A stretch of DNA of 64,000 bases from Dolomedes plantarius (GCA_907164885.2 OU015490.1:100543141-100607140); one strand, 5' to 3'. Counted from the stretch's first letter, positions 50,345 to 62,066 are shown. A program made the numbers and translations. Notes: generated by a model from the sequence alone, not told the origin.

Positions 50345-50394
50345 TTTTCATGTGAGGGGAACAACTATAGAAGAAACGCATACACTCTCTCTTT

Positions 50395-50426
<32 letters not shown>

Positions 50427-51375
50427 AGAAATAGATGATAAAGAAAACCAGTAATAGCCCTAAAGCTACTTGCAGCCAGGAACAAATAACATGAAAAGAA
50501 AAGTATGAAAGAGGTTTTAGACAGCATTTCTTCATCAGCGGTGTCAATGCTGTCTAAAAACCAATGGATTGTTTCCGATGAGTATGATCTATACAATAAA
50601 CACACTCAGACACCGTACAATCCATGAAAAACAGAAGAATTGATTAAATTATATAAATAATATTGAATAATAGTACTTAACCAAAGAACACCAAGCCTGG
50701 CGCTAGACAGAGTGGAAGTTAAGAACATGTAACCGCAAGATGACTGACGTCACAAAACTTGCAACCATGGAGATATTGGATTCTCAGTTACAGACTTACT
50801 ATGGTTACCGTATTTTAGGACTATTATACCCTTAATAATTTAGTTTTTAATTATTATTACTAAGAGTTATTTTTATTATTATTTTTATTTTTACTTATGA
50901 TTTTTATTTTATTTTTTATTTTTAGCAGTTATTTTTTCTATTTTATCTTATTGTTATGTTTAACTTATTAAATGCAACAGAACAAACTAATCATTAAAAC
51001 TAAAACAACCAATTATGTTTTTGGATAGACTTTCGGGGTAATTATTCCGTGTTAGCACAGCTTTCAAGTCTAAAATATGCTTAATCCTATTGTCTTTAGA
51101 ACATAGCCTATTTATACGAACTAACTGATTTACAATAATGTTATTAAAAACAGATTTATGTATACAGGTTAGATAATTTTGAAATTTAACAATATTAAAA
51201 TTATAGTCAGATCTTTTGTCGTATAAGTCAAAAGTAAATTTGCTGTGAGAATTTAATTTAATATTAATATCTAAAAAGTTTACATTAATATTATCATGGC
51301 TACTTTTAATTAGTTCCAGATTAGGAGGGTAAAAATTTAAGTCTATATGGTTATTACTTTTATTAATTACTATAT
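50345..51375 (-). pseudogene. Reverse-transcriptase-type retroelement relic
   Basis: On the minus strand, 51375-50987 encodes NVNFLDINIKLNSHSKFTFD, LYDKRSDYNFNIVKFQNYL and IIVNQLVRINRLCS. This looks like the C-terminal end of a reverse transcriptase that carries an LYDKRDDFNF-like block, known from Penelope-like or related elements; I am unsure which class. The upstream catalytic YxDD is absent. After the stop the likely 3' region continues to about 50345 and includes CTGATGAAGAAATGCTGTC with an inverse nearby (50520-50560), then (TA)n. Confidence 0.5.
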
Positions 51376-51484
51376 ATATATATATACAGAGAGAGAGAAG
51401 TAGGGTTCGCATCACTAGTCTCACTGTAAAGTGCCTCAACTCAGCTTGCATTTCAAATCTCACTGTAAGTATCTCGAATCTCAC

Positions 51485-52015
51485 CTCAGACTACTTTGAG
51501 TGAACTGTTAGAGAAACAATTATAATGTTGACTGTTTTCTTGAAGAGGACGACTATGCCAGAAGACGACAAAATTATTAATATGCACATCTAAGAATTAC
51601 TTAAGTTAAATCTAAATTTTAGGCTAAGTGTAACCTTTGCAGAAATCTTCTCCACTACAAATAAAAAGTGAGATATTACAGGTGAAGACGAACACTAAGC
51701 ACTAATCTTGTTACATGACAAATGCTTCCATCAGATATATTAATGCGATGATATACGACGAAAATTATCACCTCTTCCACTCTTTTCATCGTACTCGAGA
51801 CGACTGATAAAACGTACCTCTGTTTACTTTGGGCCAGGTGGAGGCACACGTCCGGCACGCGACAGTTCTTGTTCCTAATCATTGAAGAGGCTCTTAGTGT
51901 ACGTAGTCCAGGTGCGAGGGTGTGAAACCCTTGATCAGGAATCGTATCTGGAGTGGCCTTTAGAGATGGTCTTTAAGGTGATAAGTTGCGAGAGCTTGGA
52001 GTGTGAAGAGTGTTA
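51485..52015. other. Unassigned sequence
   Basis: A 68-codon minus frame (51676-51882) lies in a less AT-rich stretch, without recognisable homology. No repeat seen. Confidence 0.4.
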
Positions 52016-53435
52016 ACCGGATTTTCGGCTTTATCTCGATAACATACTTATTTTTGAACTCTCTCATTTGGATGACATGGATCGTGAAAGCGGGAATCTA
52101 CGAATGTTATCGAATGATGCAGAAGTAGAACTAATTTGTATAGCTTAGGGGCGAGTTCTATTAAGACGTTTTCATATATATTCTAATTTTCTGCTTTAAC
52201 TTGATCTTCAACTTATTTTTGACTTTCTTATTTGGATGAAAGAGATCAAGAAAGCGAGAATGTACAAGTATTATAAAGGGTAGAACTAATCTGTATTATA
52301 AAGTGGTGAGATGTATTAAGGCGTTTTCATAATCATTTTAGAGCACAAGTTTTAGGAAAATAATAATCAAGTATAATTTTAGAAAGTTAACACACCTTTT
52401 TTGTCAAATGTAAAGTTGATATATGACAATTGTTATCTAATTTTCTACTTTAAGTTGATGTTCAACTTATTTTTGACTTTCTTATTTGGATGAAAGGGAT
52501 CATGAAAGCGAGAATCTACGAGTATTATCGATTGATGTAGTAGAACTAATTTGTATTACCTATTGGGGAGTTGTATTAAGACGTTTTCAGATACATTTTA
52601 GATCACAAGTTTTTAGGATAATAATAAAACCTAATTTTAGAAAGTTAACACACCTTTTTCTGCCAAATGTAAAGTTAAAATATGACAAGTTTTATCAAAT
52701 TTTCTTCTTTTCAACTTTCGTCAAGTTTTATCAAATTAACTTAATCGTCAACTTATTTTTGACTCTCTTATTTGAATGAAAGGGATCAAGGAAGCGAGAA
52801 TCGACGAGTATTATCGATTGATGCTGAAGTAGAACTAATATGTATTACCGAGTGGCGAATTGTATTACGTCGTTTTCAGATACATATTAGAACACAAGTT
52901 TGAGGATTACAATAAAGCATAATTTTAGAAAGTTAACGCGCCTTTTTTGTGGAATGTAAAGTTGAAATATGATGATTTTCTGCTTTAACTTGATCTTCGA
53001 CTTCATTTTGGCTGTCTCATTTGGATGATAGGGGCCGGTGAAAGCAAGAATCTACGAGTATCATCGAATGATGCAGAAGTAGAACTGGTTTGTATAACAG
53101 ACTGGCGAGTTGTATTAAAACGTTTTCATGCACACTTTTGATCGCGAGTTTTAGAGGATGAAAAATTAAGCATAATTGTAGAAAGTTAACATGCCTGTTT
53201 TGTCAAATGGGAAGTTGAAATTTGACAAGTGTTACCAAATTTTCTACTTTAACGTGATTTTGGACTTTTTTTATATTTCAATACCTCATTTGGTTGGATG
53301 GGATCATGAGAGCGAAGTCCTAAGAGCATTTTCTAAGCCCAGAACAACCACTCGTGAAGTTATCTATAGTGATTTTAAAGATGAACTTCTTTAAATAATC
53401 CAGTGGCTATATAGTCCAGAGTTGTATGAGCAAGT
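52016..53435. repeat. Degenerate tandem array, unit about 265 bp (part 1)
   Basis: Monomers start near 52018, 52183, 52440, 52699, 52976 and 53238 with TTTTCTGCTTTAACTTGATC. Shared blocks are ACTTATTTTTGACT, CATTTGGATGA..GATC..GAAAGCGAGAATCTACGAG, AAGACGTTTTCA and AATTTTAGAAAGTTAACA. The first monomer is truncated; the sixth is interrupted by the LTR. Confidence 0.88.
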
Positions 53436-54212
53436 TGTAAGGTATACATAAGATTCGATTCACAAGAATCGAACTTTTGAGTGAATGAATTAAAGAAGCT
53501 GCTTGAGATATGCTAATTTCGGCATACGCGCTTGGTATAAATACCAAGCAGCTTGATTAAAAGAGAGGGTTGTTAAAGTTGATAGATAAGCATGAGGGAG
53601 CTACGAGGAAAGCAGCTCCAGGTGCTATAATGCGCCAGTGCTTAGGGGGCCCAAAGTTTATAGCGCATATAGATTGGTGCAGAGTTCTCTGCCTGCAGAC
53701 CCCCGACTCCTGTCATCACATTAGTCACGGTAACATTAGACACGGTATTTAGAACCACCCCCATTCCCGCCCTCAAGGTTTCTTTAATCTGGTGTCTCCC
53801 CCGACCCCGCTCGACACCATTTGACCCCCTGACCCCCTGACCCTTTCTTTGATGGACCGCCAGAGGAGGCGATCCATGCATAGTACAGAGTACAGAGTGA
53901 ACATAAATCACTGGATTCCCCAAGGCACAGGCAGAGAAGTCTGCACCAATGTATATGCACCATTACGTGGCAGTACTGCTGGTTTGACTCTCTGCTAGTT
54001 TGTGAGTATTTGTAATGTGTATTTTTATTGAATTATAATATATATTCCGTACAAGTAGTACGTATGCTTATTGCTGTAAAAGCAAATTCTATATGTGCAA
54101 CGAATTCAATAAACATTGTTTCATGTATAAACTGTGTTTGTATCAAATTCATTTAGAGTGCCACTTCAAATTATATACACCCAAGTCTGGGTAGAAGTAG
54201 CTATTCTCTATA
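53436..54212 (+). mobile_element. Solo LTR, copy 2, containing a MITE
   Basis: Colinear with copy 1 (47396-47885): TGTAAGGTATACATAAGATT to CTCTATA, same TATAAATA and AATAAA. It interrupts a satellite monomer that resumes at 54213. Candidate duplication AAGT/AAAT (one mismatch). Carries a 302-bp insertion. Confidence 0.75.
53661..53962. mobile_element. MITE with TTA target duplication inside an LTR
   Basis: Ends share GCATATA.ATTGGTGCAGA.TTCTCTGCCTG inverted over about 36 bp. TTA lies at 53658-53660 and 53963-53965, and copy 1 of the LTR gives the empty site. Unusually GC-rich interior (CCCCGACCCCG, a GACCCCCT repeat). PIF/Harbinger-like by the 3-bp TTA. Confidence 0.78.
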
Positions 54213-54769
54213 AAATTCCCACACACATTTTAAAATGCATGTTTTAGAAGAAGAAGAATTAAGAATAACTTTTATTTTGTCAAATGCAAAGCTAGCAAGT
54301 GTTACCGAATTTTATTCTTTCACCTTGATGCCTAACTTAATTTTTGACTCTCTCATTTGGATGGCACTGATCGTGAAAGCGAGAATCTACGAGCATGGTC
54401 GAATATCGCTGCAGGAAGTTATCCTTAAACAGCTTGAAAGTAGATCTAATTCCTATTATAGTCAAGTGGCGAGTTGTATGAACACGTTGTCATACACATT
54501 TTTAGAAGGGGCTTTTGAATAATTATTAAGTATAATTTTTTAACATGCTTTTTTTCTTTCAAATATAAGGCTGAAGTGGGAGAACTTTTCTGTATTTTGT
54601 ATTTTACTCTAATTTCTGGCTTATTTTTGAGGTTAACACTTGGATAAGAAAGATCATCAAACTGGAAATCAACAAGCATTATTGACGATGATAATGATGC
54701 CACGTGAATGTACATCTACAGTTAAATAGCAGAACTGCGTAAAGTCGAACAGCTAGTTTTTTTAAACTA
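54213..54769. repeat. 265-bp tandem array (part 2)
   Basis: Completes monomer 6, then monomers near 54312 and 54587 with TTTTTGACTCTCTCATTTGGATGG and GAAAGCGAGAATCTACGAG. The last is cut by the pogo-like element and the following Helitron. Confidence 0.82.
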
Positions 54770-55623
54770 CAGGTAGCCCTCCTACAGCACGGCATCTTAC
54801 AACACTGTTTCGCTCTAACACTATAAGATAAATTGCGGAAACCCTCGTATAACACTGCAACCTGTAACACGGTTTCGCTCTAACACGATAAAAAAACTGC
54901 GAAAACCTTTGTACAACACTGTACTTCTATAGCACTAGATAACATGATTTTTGTTTAACACATTTAAAAACTAAATTACCTTAAAATAATGACGGAAGGA
55001 ATAATGAACTATAGTAGCTTTACATGAAAATGTATAAACAAATTACTATAATTTATTCATTTATAACTCTATAAAATTACAAGAAGGCCTAAGCTTAGCT
55101 GAAAATCTTGAATCATTTTTCCTGAATGCAGACCTGGAAGAAGCCGAAAATTCAAAAGGGAGCTGTAAAATTGTCTATCTCCATACCGTGAATCTACAAT
55201 GACCTTGTAAGGACCAGCAAAAAAAAAAAAACCAAAATTACAGATTTTTTTAAAGAGGATAGAAGGTACAAAAAATCTAAATGAAGAAAAACGTTCTGAA
55301 AGTGAAGATGATATCGTTCAAACGAAAAAACGTTCTCGTTTAATTGTACTGAGCAGTGATGAGGAAGAAATTTATTAAATTAAGGTCGCATTAAATGAAA
55401 ATAATATATTTTTGTTTCTTTTCGTTTTGTGTTATACAAACATTTATATTTTTAATAAAAAATTAAGTTGCTTAAATGGAATTTAAAAAAATGTTTGTTT
55501 TTAATAAATTTTCAGAACGTAACTCCCCTTTTTTGAACTGTCTCTGGGTCTCATATAACACGGTTTCTCACAACACGGCATTTTCTAGGAACCTATCTAC
55601 CGTGTTACAGGAGGGTTTTACAT
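54770..55623 (+). mobile_element. pogo/Tigger-like deletion derivative with CCCTCCT ends
   Basis: Left CAGGTAGCCCTCCTACAGCACGG; right inverse TGTAAAACCCTCCTGTAACACGG. Internal AACACGGTTTCGCTCTAACAC is repeated. The interior keeps a transposase C-terminus: ENLESFFLNADLEEAEN (about 55110-55160) and, in another frame, TKITDFFKED and EKRSESEDDIV..LSSDEEEIY-stop (to 55378). No DDE core. Confidence 0.72.
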
Positions 55624-55736
55624 TTTAGTACACATTTATGGCACATTTTAGTACATTTTATAAAATATGTAACATAAATAAAATGTACATTTTAGTGCAT
55701 TTTATTTATGTTACATTTTAGTACATTTTATAAGAA
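55624..55736. repeat. Short inverted repeats of ACATTTTAGTACATTTTATA
   Basis: CATTTTAGTACATTTTATAA and complementary copies recur, with TAACATAAATAAAATGTACA able to form a hairpin. Probably part of a degraded element. Confidence 0.6.
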
Positions 55737-56533
55737 CTAGCCGCTGCGCGACCAGCATGGTCGCTTTTAGTTTTATATTTTCTTTTGCAAAACAACGCAA
55801 CTGAAAGTAACAAATGTAAGGAATGCTACCATTATCTGTCATCATAAATATACGTTGTTAAGGGGTATTCTCTATAAGGCTGATTCTAAAACATCGCGAT
55901 TAAAAAATATGAATTTCCATTACTCCAGAACAGAGTTAAAGATAAGACTGAGAAACCCAATATCGATGATTTTAAAAATTACATCCCTCTTTGTACGTAC
56001 TATTTTTCAAAAGTAAGATATCTATACTTTATCATTACAGCAAATAAGAAATTGTTGGGGGAAAATTTAAAATTAGTGTTGATTATATCACTCTTTGTAT
56101 GTATTACTGTTCACAATTCAGATATCTACACTTAATCATATCAAATAATAAATTGTTGGGAAAATTTCTTCACTTATAAAATGGAGCAAAAATTCAGCAA
56201 GTACTGAAAAAAGTGTAGAAAATTAACTATTACTGGTTGTTGGTTGCTATGCCGTCGACGGTTAAGCCTAACCTCGCGATCATTTATGCTCTCTCTTAAT
56301 GAATTATTTCTTCGCTTTCTTTCTTGAGACTGTTCCCAATTTTCACTTGATCGTGCAGCGTGCTTTCGAGCATTCCTGATTTCAGTGCGTAAATTCATGT
56401 TGACACGCGGTTGCAAATTACGGACGGCCGCTAATGTTTACATCTGGTAGTGGCAGCCGTTGCCATTCGGAGTGTAGAAATATTGTCGATTTTTGTGCCG
56501 CATACCTACGCGTTATATATATATATATATAGA
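55737..56533 (-). mobile_element. Helitron (family H-C), minus copy
   Basis: Minus-strand 5' end A|TCTATATATATATATATAAC at 56533. The 3' end at 55737 has hairpin GCGACCA-TGC-TGGTCGC, then GCAGCGG and CTAG|T. This is a textbook terminus. Inserted in the 265-bp array region. Confidence 0.9.
56174..56398 (-). CDS. Helitron-borne Arg-rich ORF (second copy)
   Basis: 74 codons from ATG at 56398. Colinear with the ORF at 48922-49164: NLRTEIRNARKHAARSSENW and QSQERKRRNNSLRES, then the same hydrophobic tail. Differences include in-frame loss of a few Arg/Glu codons (RERRER), which keeps the frame. This could be weak constraint or chance. It lacks Rep and helicase domains. Confidence 0.48.
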   Translation of the reverse strand: MNLRTEIRNARKHAARSSENWEQSQERKRRNNSLRESINDREVRLNRRRHSNQQPVIVNFLHFFQYLLNFCSIL

Positions 56534-57165
56534 TAATGACAAAGAATAATTTATAAAAATTGACATGCCTTTTTCTGTCAAATGTGGGGTTGAAAGATGA
56601 CGAGCTTTGACAATTTTTCTGTTTTATCTCTATTTCCGAGATTTATTTTTGCAGTTTGGCACTTGCACAAAAAGGATGATGCCAGAAAGAACCGATGAGC
56701 ATTATGGTCTCTGAGAATTAAATGATAATTTTATCCCTAGAGAGTAAAAAAAAAGGCAGAACCAATTTCATTAATTGAATAGAAACATGAGTATTAATGA
56801 CACATTTTAGAAGAAAAATTGAAACCATTTTACAATATTAAAGTGTCTTTTTTTCTGCCAAATGCAAGCCTAAGATAGGATGATTGGAACCGAATTACTC
56901 ATTTTTCAATGATTTCCTACATTATTTTTTAGATTAATGATAAGATGGAAGGAAATGTGAAAGAAATAACCCACGAGCATTGCCTGCGCTAATTATAATG
57001 CCATGAATGTACCTCTGAAGTGTTTATAAGCTAAACTAATTAATTAAATCAGGCGAGTTATGTTAGCACATTTTCAAGTACCTTTAAGCCTGCGCGTTTT
57101 CGAGGAATAATTGCTAATAGCAGTTCAGGAGAAATTACACATATAGCCTATCAAATGTATTGAAG
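56534..57165. repeat. 265-bp tandem array (part 3, most diverged)
   Basis: Resumes with AATAATTTATAAAAATTGACATGCC and TTTTTCTGTCAAATGTGGGGTTGAAA, then monomers near 56617 and 56895. Similarity is lower but the order of blocks is kept. Confidence 0.7.
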
Positions 57166-57224
57166 AAAAAAAATATGCTGAAAAGAACAGAATATAATTT
57201 TATCGCAGAAATTGCAATGTGATA

Positions 57225-57652
57225 TTAAGGCTTCTGTGTACTGACCCTATTGGATTTTTTCTCCTCAATGTACAACCTATGTACAACCTATGGAGTAAAT
57301 GTGTCCAAGGATTGCCGACTTGGATTGAATTTTTTTTTAATTGTACTCCGTAATAGAGAAAGAAATTTTACACCTTGGGGCACTTTTCGTTTTAAAAAAA
57401 AATGAAATAAAATTTTAAAATTTTAATTATTAGGGGGAAAATTTGGTCTAGTTTGTTTTAAACGCTCCTTAATTAAAATTGAAAATTTTAAATTGAATCC
57501 TGTTGCGAGGTGCAGATAAGTTTGGGCTATCTAAAAATACCATTTTTATTGGATTATCAGAATTTATGTATCTGTAAATAGTAGACAAAATTTCCCCATA
57601 GGTTGACATTGAGGTCAGTGAATCCAATAAGGTTAGTACACTGCAGCTTTAA
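57225..57652. mobile_element. TTAA-type MITE, complete copy
   Basis: TTAA-GGCTTCTGTGTACTGACC at the left, inverse at the right ending GCAGCTTTAA. A small internal duplication of ACAACCTATG at about 57273-57292. Confidence 0.8.
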
Positions 57653-57799
57653 AGCTTTCTAAGCTATAGTTCTCGTACAGGATTCTTTTCTTTCCGTTGT
57701 GTTTTTTCTTTTTTGTCTTTTTTTCTGTTAAATGTAGCGGAAATGGACAAACAAATATTTTCTCTACAATGATCGTGTCTATATTTGCCGAGTATATAC

Positions 57800-58075
57800 C
57801 GCCCACGTGGTGTAGTGGTTAACGTTCTGCGTTGTCAAACAGTGGTCTTGGGTTCATATCCCGAATAAGGCTTGGCCATTTCACTGTCGTCCCTTCTCAT
57901 AAAGAGTAATGCTGGCTCACTTATAGGGTGCTCCCATAGAGAAGTAGCGAGTAAATCGCGGTTAATTACAAAAAAGCGTGTATTACGACAAAGTGCTTCC
58001 GCATTAGACAAAAAAAATATATTCGTGGAATAACAGACAAAGCTTAAACTTGAATTATATATATAATAGCCCTTG
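57800..58075 (+). mobile_element. tRNA-like SINE relic
   Basis: The head GCCCACGTGGTGTAGTGGTTAAC has an A-box, and GGGTTCATATCCC at 57849 a B-box with a 5-bp T-stem. The acceptor stem does not pair, so it is not a tRNA gene. Unrelated body to the other SINE; the 3' limit is uncertain. Confidence 0.5.
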
Positions 58076-59609
58076 TCTCTGTATAACACTACCGGGCTGT
58101 ACTCATCTTTCAATTGAAGCCCTCAGTAAACAAAATGCCGGTTAAGCTTAATTTCAATTTCAGATGTTTATCAGAATTTTTCTTACCTAAAAACTAATAT
58201 CTTCTCCATCAAATCACGTTTGTTCAGCCTATTTTTCTATAAAACATTCAGAACTAAATAAAATTGGATGTTTTTAGCTGCATATTTAACAGTTTTTAAA
58301 AATCTGTTCACTTTTGCGATGAATTCTGAAAGTAAACAAACTTGAATGTGAATGAATCAAGTAGCTCGAGTATTCATATCGCGTAGTGAGCTGTAAAAAT
58401 CTGGATGGCAGTTTACTACTCCAATCGCATGAAAAACTAAATAAATAAAAAATAATGAAAGGGTTTGCTTTTACGAGGTGTGGATTAAATGCAATATTGT
58501 TAGATAATTCGGGATATTTTTTAACTTTCATATACTTTTTTCCATTATGACGTCATTATTAGTATTATGACGTCAAAATGACGGGTTACCTTCTAGTTTT
58601 AAAATAAAAGTACATTCGAAAATAACGAACCAATATGAATTTAACTCTTCTTACTTTGTTTTCCATTGTATTGCTTGCAAGACATAATTAAGGCTGAGGA
58701 ATATTTATCTTCAGAATCATGCATTTCAAAATCTCTCCTGAGTTTAAATATAATGCATACTCTGTTCTGGGTGAGTTTGGTTCGATTTGGAGCTCTACGG
58801 TCAACTTTGGTTACACGGGGGCTAATTAGACCGGGACCTACTGATTAAAGCCGATTCCGAACGGCTACAAATATCCATGGGGTAAAAATGGATAAATAGG
58901 GTAAAATGGATTTGGTAGCTGGCTTCGAAAAGGTAGTTGTTTTTTATTGAATATAAAAAAAATCATAAAAATAGCTTCTGAACAGAGTTTTCCTGTTCAA
59001 TTCCTTACGTCAATCTTAACCCAGTTTTTCAATTTAAATAATACTATATGCAAGCAACGTTTAATCTTATAGTTGGCAACATCAATTCCCTATTTTGACT
59101 ATAAAAGTGTGTGTTGGTGAGTCGTGACACTAGCTTGGTGAGGTGGTATGTATTTAGATCTATTGATATATTTTACGTTTATATTTATTTAGTTTTTTAG
59201 CGTTTTAATTAGTTTTATTATTTAATGAATATCTCTGGTTTAATTTGTTTGTTCCACTTTAATTGTTTTTCACTTAAATAGATCTATAAGGTTTTGGTGT
59301 TGTAGCCGAACACAGGGGGTGTTATCCGGATTTAAAACATGTTTAACCGAAGTTGGGGGGGTCACAACCCCCTCCAGTCATCAACTATAACGCCTCCATT
59401 TCCATTCTGTTTTAGTACTATTCTGTTTACCTTATTTATATCTGTGTTTATAGTATTATATGTTCGCATCAATCCCCAATGTTTGTTAATTTTCAACTAT
59501 CTAATATTATGTAGTAAATTTTGTGAGCAGCTTGGCGCCTAATTTTATTTACTCATTCTTAGTTAGCTTTTTACCTGAATTATTAAAATTATCTATTTAC
59601 ATTTGTAAG

Positions 59610-59616
<7 letters not shown>
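58076..59616. other. Unassigned intergenic DNA
   Basis: No coding or repeat family recognised. Two TGACGTCA (CRE-type) palindromes lie 20 bp apart at 58548-58555 and 58568-58575. Confidence 0.5.

Positions 59617-59668
<52 letters not shown>
59617..59668. repeat. (TA)n microsatellite
   Basis: Pure TA abutting Tc1 copy C. Confidence 0.97.
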
Positions 59669-59671
<3 letters not shown>

Positions 59672-61076
59672 TGCTGGCCACTGTAAATGCAATACCCTGA
59701 AGGAAACATGCAAATAACATGAAATTTACAACATGCATTAGCGGAGGTGAGATATGCAAATGATTAGAATTTCAGCGCAGGCGCACATCACGCGCGCCTG
59801 TGGCGCCACTTCAAAGTGCTATTTACGGCTTGGAGATTTCGACGATTTCAAGTTCGGCAATTGTGTTTTTCTTGTGGTTTTTTCAAAAAAAAACGATCAA
59901 TTATGCCTCGTCGAAAACAGCGATCATCTTTTGATCAAGTATCCGAGTTCGACAGAGGAAGGATAGTGGCCTACCGAGATTGTGTATTATCTTTCAGGGA
60001 AATCGGTAGTCGTGTTGGACGAAACCAAACAACTGTAATGCGGATATGTGATCGTTGGATGCAGGAGGGTACGACGGACCGGCGTGTTCGATCGCATCCA
60101 CCTCAGCGCACCACTTCACGTGATGACAGGCAAATTGTGCGCATGGCAGTGACGGATCGCTCAGTCACATCGCGAACTATAGCACAGCACATGCAGTCTA
60201 TAACGCATCATCCAGTGTCTGCGCGTACCATTCGACGCCGTTTACAGCAGAGTGGTCTGTCCGCAAGACGTCCATTTCTTTGTCTACCCTTGACGCAGAA
60301 CCACAGATGTCTCCGCCGCCAATAGTGCGATGACAGAAGGATGTGGACGGCAGAATGGACTGAAATTGTCTTTACTGACGAGTCACGCTTCTGTCTGCAA
60401 CACCACGATGGTCGCATTCGAGTCTGGAGACACCGTGAAGAGAGGATGCTGAACAGCTGCGTTATGCACCGCCACACTGGTCCTGCACCGGGTATTATGG
60501 TATGGGGCAGTATTGGATATCACTCTCGCACACCTCTAGTACGCATTGCCGGCACTTTAAACAGCCAGCGCTACATCCCCGAGGTGTTGGAGCCAGTTGT
60601 CCTTCCTTACCTTCATGGCTTGCCCACAGCCATATTTCAACAGGATAATGCGCGACCACACGTGGCACGCATTGTCCAACGGTTCTTCGTCAATCGCCAG
60701 ATTGAATTGCTTCCCTGGCCGCCTCGCTCTCCGGATCTTTCGCCGATAGAAAACATGTGGTCCATGGTTGCTCTATGATTGACCCAGATTCCATCCCCAG
60801 CTGCCACAGCAGATCAACTTTGGCAACGTGTGGAAGCTGCTTGGTCTGCTGTACCCCAAGAACTCATCCAAAGTCTCTTTGAATCAATGCCGAGGCGTGT
60901 GGCAGCAGTGATCTCCAACAATGGCGGCTACTCTGGCTACTGATTTTGGCAGGAACCACACTTCACAGAAGTCTATAAATTTAATCATTTGATACTTGGT
61001 CAACATGTTATCTACAAAATAAATTTTGTTGTGATATCCCTTATCTTTCTTGGTGTTGCAATTTGGGTGGCCAGCA

Positions 61077-61079
<3 letters not shown>
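59669..61079 (+). mobile_element. Tc1 element C (same family as A), inactive
   Basis: Ends CACTGCTGGCCACTGTAAAT and the inverse of CACTGCTGGCCACCCAAATT, TA targets with (TA)n on both sides. 1,411 bp, more than 95% like element A by eye. Confidence 0.95.
59903..60943 (+). pseudogene. Tc1 (DD34E) transposase with two nonsense mutations
   Basis: Same 346-codon frame as 29974-31014 with no indels. Codon 141 is TAG (60323-60325; Trp in copy A) and codon 292 is TGA (60776-60778; CGA Arg in copy A, a CpG transition). All three catalytic codons remain. No protein with the full core could be made without readthrough. Confidence 0.95.

Positions 61080-61157
<78 letters not shown>
61080..61157. repeat. 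(TA)n microsatellite
   Basis: TA run shared by the Tc1 right end and the next pogo-like element. Confidence 0.97.
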
Positions 61158-61160
<3 letters not shown>

Positions 61161-61988
61161 TATAATATTGACTATAATACTATAATCTTCACTATAACAC
61201 GTGTATAATCCGCATGCTTAATTTTGTAAGAAATTTTTAGAAAAAATTAAAATTCGACTATAATACGCACCGATAACTTTCCAATATTTTATTTAAATGT
61301 TGTACAGATATTTATTAGCAGAAATAAAATGTGTAATAAAAAGAAACGAAATCGTCAAATTCGGTAGAAAAAAGAACTTTTTAGAATGAACTATTATTTT
61401 TAAATCAAAACAAACAATACTGTCAAATTATCAGTCTTAATCAGTTTCACTAGAATACAGCTCATCTATTGTTGTTGAGTCCATGCCATAATTATTGGTG
61501 CCGTCGTAATATATATCACCATCGTCATCCTCATTTGATGTCACCTGCCCATTCCCCCATAATATGCAGTTCTCACTGACGTCTCACGTTTAACAATTGA
61601 TAATTATTCTGCTGCCGTATACGACCGCCTTGAAGAAATTTTCAGAGAAATAAATAAAATAAAATAATCAATTTTTGCATTTGTAACAACCGGGAATTAT
61701 CACTATTACAAAGGACCTGTTATTAAACAAACGCTTGTGCGATACGAAATGTGAGTGCGGTTTGTTTAAAAGGAATACCTGCTTAGTAAACGGGTGGATG
61801 AATCACGGAGTGCAGATGTGCGCGCGCCTGTGTGGCGACAATGTCTTACAGCTGCTGTACGTTCGTTTGTTCAATATTGCACAGATATGTTTAAAATTAC
61901 ATTTTTTCCACACGAATATAATACGCCCCCTCATCTTTGCGGACTAAAATGTGAAAAAAAAGTGCGTATTATACTCAAGATTTTACGG
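61158..61988 (-). mobile_element. pogo/Tigger-like deletion derivative (minus)
   Basis: Right end (minus 5') CCGTAAAATCTTGAGTATAATACGCAC; left inverse TCGTATAATATTGACTATAATAC; TA at both sides. The interior retains ACGCACCGATA and TATAATACGC blocks. The minus strand keeps a transposase C-terminus (61434-61560). Confidence 0.75.
61434..61560 (-). pseudogene. Acidic C-terminal remnant of a Tigger-like transposase
   Basis: The minus frame reads LWGNGQVTSNEDDDGDIYYD, then GTNNYGMDSTTIDELYSSETD-stop, resembling the acidic tails of Tigger/JRK proteins. Upstream parts are deleted or frame-broken. No catalytic domain. Confidence 0.6.
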
Positions 61989-61997
61989 TATATTTAT

Positions 61998-62066
61998 AGT
62001 GGGACTCGAACCGATGGACTCTGGTATTGAATGCCGGCGCCGTAGCCATTTGGCCATCGTCCAACT
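61998..62066 (-). other. tRNA-like remnant (possible SINE head)
   Basis: On the minus strand: TGGCCAAATGG (A-box-like) and GGTTCGAGTCC (B-box, exact consensus). The cloverleaf is incomplete. The adjoining body may have been displaced by the pogo-like element. Confidence 0.45.

Noticed and set aside
51676..51882. 68-codon minus frame in a less AT-rich stretch
   Set aside because: No motif, splice signals or conservation that I can see; insufficient to call a gene.
57800..57872. Possible tRNA-Asp gene (GTC-like loop)
   Set aside because: The T-arm is good but the acceptor and anticodon stems do not pair; treated as a SINE head.
61998..62066. Possible tRNA gene on the minus strand
   Set aside because: The A- and B-boxes fit but no complete cloverleaf forms.
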